Below are positions 41,508 through 43,630 of a DNA stretch of 43,630 nucleotides, in pieces. Both the position numbers and the translations under genes were made by a program. The notes under the pieces were generated by a model. The model was not told the origin of the DNA and did no database searches. It saw only the letters and a program-made list of their open reading frames with translations. The DNA comes from an uncultured Rhodospirillales bacterium. GTDB taxonomy: Bacteria; Pseudomonadota; Alphaproteobacteria; Reyranellales; Reyranellaceae. Position 1 is the first letter of the stretch. Every line of letters starts with the position of its first letter. Location of the stretch: assembly GCA_902825855.1 (NCBI GenBank), contig CADECW010000020.1, forward strand, positions 1 to 43,630, read 5' to 3'.

Positions 41508-42643
41508 TCTTTCACGGCTGGCAGCACCACGCGATTGAAGATGCCGAAGGGGATCGGGCCCTGCAGGCCGTCGCGATAGTGGCCGGCCGCAATCATGACC
41601 ACGAGGTCGAGTGCGGGCACGACGTAGAGGCGTTGGCCCCCGAGCCCGACACCGGCCGCCCAGGTGAGTTCGCCGCCATTGCGAAAGGAACGGCCGAGCC
41701 ACCACTGGTAGCCGTAGAAGAACAGCCCCTCGCCGTTGATGCGCGGCTTGATCGACTCGGCAGCCCAGCCGGCCGGTATCACCTGCCTGCCGTTCCACAG
41801 GCCGTCGGTCAGCAGCAGGCGGCCGAGCTTGGCGGCATCGCGCGGTCGCATCCGCAGGCTGCCGAAAGCGCCGAGCTTGCCGCTGACACCGGCATCCAGC
41901 CATTCGAAATCGGGTGCATCGATCGGCTGGAAGAGTTTTTCGCGTGCGTAGTCGCGCAGCGGACGGCCGGTCGACCTGATGAGCGTCTCGCCGAGCAGCG
42001 AGGTGCCGCCACCCGAGTAGGCGTAGGCGGTGCCGGGTGGAAAGGCGACCGGTTGAGAGAGGGTGTAGCGGAAGGGGTCGGCCGCCATGATCAATTCGCG
42101 TTCGTTGTTGCGCGGGTCGTTCCAGGGCACGTTCTCTTCCCACGCCAGGCCGGCCGACATCGTGAGCAGATCACGGAAGGTGATGCGTGCCTTCTCGGGC
42201 GTCTTGAGGTCGGCGTACTCGGGGAAGGCGTCGAACACCGGCGAGCCCAAATCAGGGAACTTGCCTTCGCTGCGCGCAATGCCGATCAGCAGGGACGTAA
42301 CGCTTTTGGAGATCGAGCGCAGGTCGTGCTTGACCTCGGGGCCGTAGCTGAAGTTGCCGAGCTTTTCGCCCCAGCGCTCGTCCTCGCCCGTGAAGTAGCG
42401 CTCCATCACCAGCTTGCCGTTGCGCACCACGACCACCGCATGGACGTTGGCCTTGGGCCATTGTGCGATGAAGGCATCGAGCTGGCAGAGCCTGGCTGGA
42501 TCGAGTCCGGCGTCGGCCTGGCCGGCAATGGTCCAGCCGTCGTTCAACGCGACGGGCGCGCCGCAGACTTTCGTATCCTGGGCTGATGCCGGCGAGGCGA
42601 GCGCCAGCAGGAGCGCCAGCAACAGCATGAGAGACTTTGCCAT
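41504..42643 (-). CDS. Beta-lactamase-fold serine hydrolase, secreted
   Basis: The 379-residue protein has a signal peptide (MAKSLMLLLALLLALASPASA, cleavage near 21) and the class C-type fold. The nucleophile motif SxxK is S110-I-S-K113, the second motif is Y209-S-G, and the region LLTMSAGLAWEENVPW follows. Family members include esterases, D-aminopeptidases and penicillin-binding-like proteins; true beta-lactamase activity is not implied. It acts outside the cytoplasm. Its stop overlaps that of the converging GNAT gene. Confidence 0.88.
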   Translation of the reverse strand: MAKSLMLLLALLLALASPASAQDTKVCGAPVALNDGWTIAGQADAGLDPARLCQLDAFIAQWPKANVHAVVVVRNGKLVMERYFTGEDERWGEKLGNFSYGPEVKHDLRSISKSVTSLLIGIARSEGKFPDLGSPVFDAFPEYADLKTPEKARITFRDLLTMSAGLAWEENVPWNDPRNNERELIMAADPFRYTLSQPVAFPPGTAYAYSGGGTSLLGETLIRSTGRPLRDYAREKLFQPIDAPDFEWLDAGVSGKLGAFGSLRMRPRDAAKLGRLLLTDGLWNGRQVIPAGWAAESIKPRINGEGLFFYGYQWWLGRSFRNGGELTWAAGVGLGGQRLYVVPALDLVVMIAAGHYRDGLQGPIPFGIFNRVVLPAVKD

Positions 42644-42699
42644 TGCGGCTTAGCTTACGTCGTGCACGAGCGCGGGCAAGCGCATGCTAGCGTTTTCCC

Positions 42700-43365
42700 A
42701 TGAAGCTTCTGTCCGGACCGCTTAGCATGTTCGGCGCCAAGGCCGAGATTGCAGCCCATGAGAAGGGGCTCGCCTTCGACCTCGTCATGGTGCCCTTCGA
42801 GATGAAGACGCTCTATCAGCCCAAGCATCCCGATGTGCTGCGCATCAATCCCAAGCGCCAGGTACCGGTGCTGATCGACGGCGATCTGGAGATTTTCGAC
42901 TCGACGCAGATCTTCGAATACCTGGAGTCGATCAAGCCCACGCCGGCGCTGTGGCCAGCCGAGCCCAAGGCGCGGGCTCGCGCCCGCCTGCTGGAGCACA
43001 AGTCGGACGAAGTCTATTTCCCGCCGATCATCCGACTGATGGGCTTGCAGGGCACGCCCGACGATCCCGCCGCCGTCGAGGCGCGTGCGGCCGCGCTCGC
43101 CTTCTATGATGGAATGGAGAAGGAGATTGCCGACAAGGAGTGGCTGGGCGGCAGCTATTCCTACGCCGACATCGCCTTCTACATGGCGCAGATCTTCGGC
43201 GATCGTATGGGCGCGCCGATGACCGATGCCCACCCCGGCCTGCAGGCATGGCGCGATCGCATGAGCGCCCGCCCCGCAGTTCGCAAGGTTGCCGGCGCGA
43301 TGGGACGTTACTTGCTCGGCCAAGGGCGCAAGCTGCCGGCCTTCCTCTCCGAATTGAGCGCATAG
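42700..43365 (+). CDS. Glutathione S-transferase family protein
   Basis: The 221-residue protein has a thioredoxin-like N-terminal domain (MKLLSGPLSMFGAKAEIAAHEKGLAFDLVMVP; INPKRQVPVLIDGDLEIFDSTQIFEYLE near 50-77, with the cis-Pro and the glutathione-binding DST) and an all-helical C-terminal domain with YSYADIAFYMAQIFGDR near 150-166. The likely catalytic residue is Ser9 or a nearby position in the first loop. It probably conjugates or reduces electrophiles with glutathione. The next gene begins two bases after its stop. Confidence 0.88.
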   Translation: MKLLSGPLSMFGAKAEIAAHEKGLAFDLVMVPFEMKTLYQPKHPDVLRINPKRQVPVLIDGDLEIFDSTQIFEYLESIKPTPALWPAEPKARARARLLEHKSDEVYFPPIIRLMGLQGTPDDPAAVEARAAALAFYDGMEKEIADKEWLGGSYSYADIAFYMAQIFGDRMGAPMTDAHPGLQAWRDRMSARPAVRKVAGAMGRYLLGQGRKLPAFLSELSA

Positions 43366-43367
43366 CC

Positions 43368-43630
43368 ATGGCCAAAATTCTGTTTCTACCCGGCGCCGGG
43401 GCCTCCCCGGATTTCTGGAAGCCGGTCGGCGCGCTGCTGCCCGCCGATTGGTCGAAGGAATACTTCGGCTGGCCAGGCCTCGGCGATCAACCGCACGATC
43501 CGGCGGTCAGAGGCATCGATGATCTGGTGCGCATGGTCGCCGCCAAGATGGATGGTCCGGTCGATCTCGTGGCCCAGTCGATGGGCGGCGTCATCGCCGC
43601 GCGGCTGGCGATCGAGCAGCCGCAGAAAGT
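43368..43630 (+). CDS. Alpha/beta hydrolase, 5' part only
   Basis: The gene begins at ATG 43368, two bases after the GST stop, and runs out of the window after 87 codons. It reads MAKILFLPGAGASPDFWKP and later LVAQSMGGVIAARLA, the strand-nucleophile elbow of alpha/beta hydrolases with Ser in AQSMGG. The acid and histidine lie outside. Co-transcription with the GST is likely. Confidence 0.8.
   Translation, partial: MAKILFLPGAGASPDFWKPVGALLPADWSKEYFGWPGLGDQPHDPAVRGIDDLVRMVAAKMDGPVDLVAQSMGGVIAARLAIEQPQK

Noticed and set aside
1..43630. tRNA, rRNA, CRISPR arrays, insertion sequences or prophage
   Set aside because: I saw no tRNA-like cloverleaf, regularly spaced repeats, transposase, integrase or phage structural gene; a covariance-model search was not possible.

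Overview
The window is 43.6 kb of GC-rich, gene-dense chromosomal DNA with short intergenic gaps, many 4-bp start/stop overlaps and both GTG and TTG starts. The order yajC-secD-secF followed by a Mth938/NDUFAF3-like gene, with an NDUFAF6-like squalene/phytoene-synthase homologue close by, points to an alphaproteobacterium; so do trmFO, the PuuD- and PuuE-like purine genes and a split nadE/cobF background. A free-living, metabolically versatile Rhodospirillales or Hyphomicrobiales-type organism fits (Reyranella-like gene content is a guess). I saw no rRNA, tRNA, CRISPR array, insertion sequence or prophage.

Layout. (1) 1-3560: an aromatic/acyl-CoA oxygenation locus made of a PaaA-like diiron oxygenase (cut by the window edge), an SDR and a 2Fe-2S/FAD reductase, divergent from a MarR regulator and a PaaI-type thioesterase, with a palindrome between the divergent starts. 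(2) 3561-3922: two copies of a short palindrome-ended repeat. (3) 3923-9374: a six-gene minus-strand operon for a PotABCD-type ABC importer plus an Asp/Glu/hydantoin-racemase relative and a PuuE-like allantoinase, probably for uptake and ring opening of a ureide or hydantoin. (4) 9426-10882: a PPOX-fold flavoprotein and a DUF815 AAA+ ATPase. (5) 10931-17134: yajC-secDF, the NDUFAF3-like gene, then an inserted minus-strand block (two paralogous 75-residue membrane proteins of unknown function and a PuuD-like membrane protein), then the NDUFAF6-like gene and a small unknown gene.

(6) 17135-25781: a catabolic stretch with an alpha/beta hydrolase, a luciferase-like monooxygenase, two FAD aromatic hydroxylase relatives flanking a C45 Ntn-hydrolase with a pentapeptide-like tail, a glycine-zipper lipoprotein, a quinone-oxidoreductase-like MDR protein and a VOC protein. 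(7) 25916-30798: phosphoketolase plus glycogen phosphorylase, a phosphorolytic carbon-storage pair. (8) 30829-34812: an XRE-cupin regulator with an EamA exporter, a GYD protein, cobF and a MATE transporter. (9) 34908-36746: a small acyl-carrier-like protein behind a perfect 21-bp palindrome, and trmFO, whose start codon lies inside a third repeat copy. (10) 36771-43630: a RidA-like protein, nadE with a probably leaderless promoter overlapped by a palindrome, a cAMP-phosphodiesterase-like protein, an unusual NRAMP-family transporter, a frameshifted GNAT gene, a beta-lactamase-fold hydrolase, a GST and the start of another alpha/beta hydrolase.

Most genes are assignable to families. The least explained items are the tandem small membrane proteins, the racemase homologue without catalytic cysteines, the NRAMP homologue without canonical metal-binding motifs, and the long palindrome at the carrier-protein gene.
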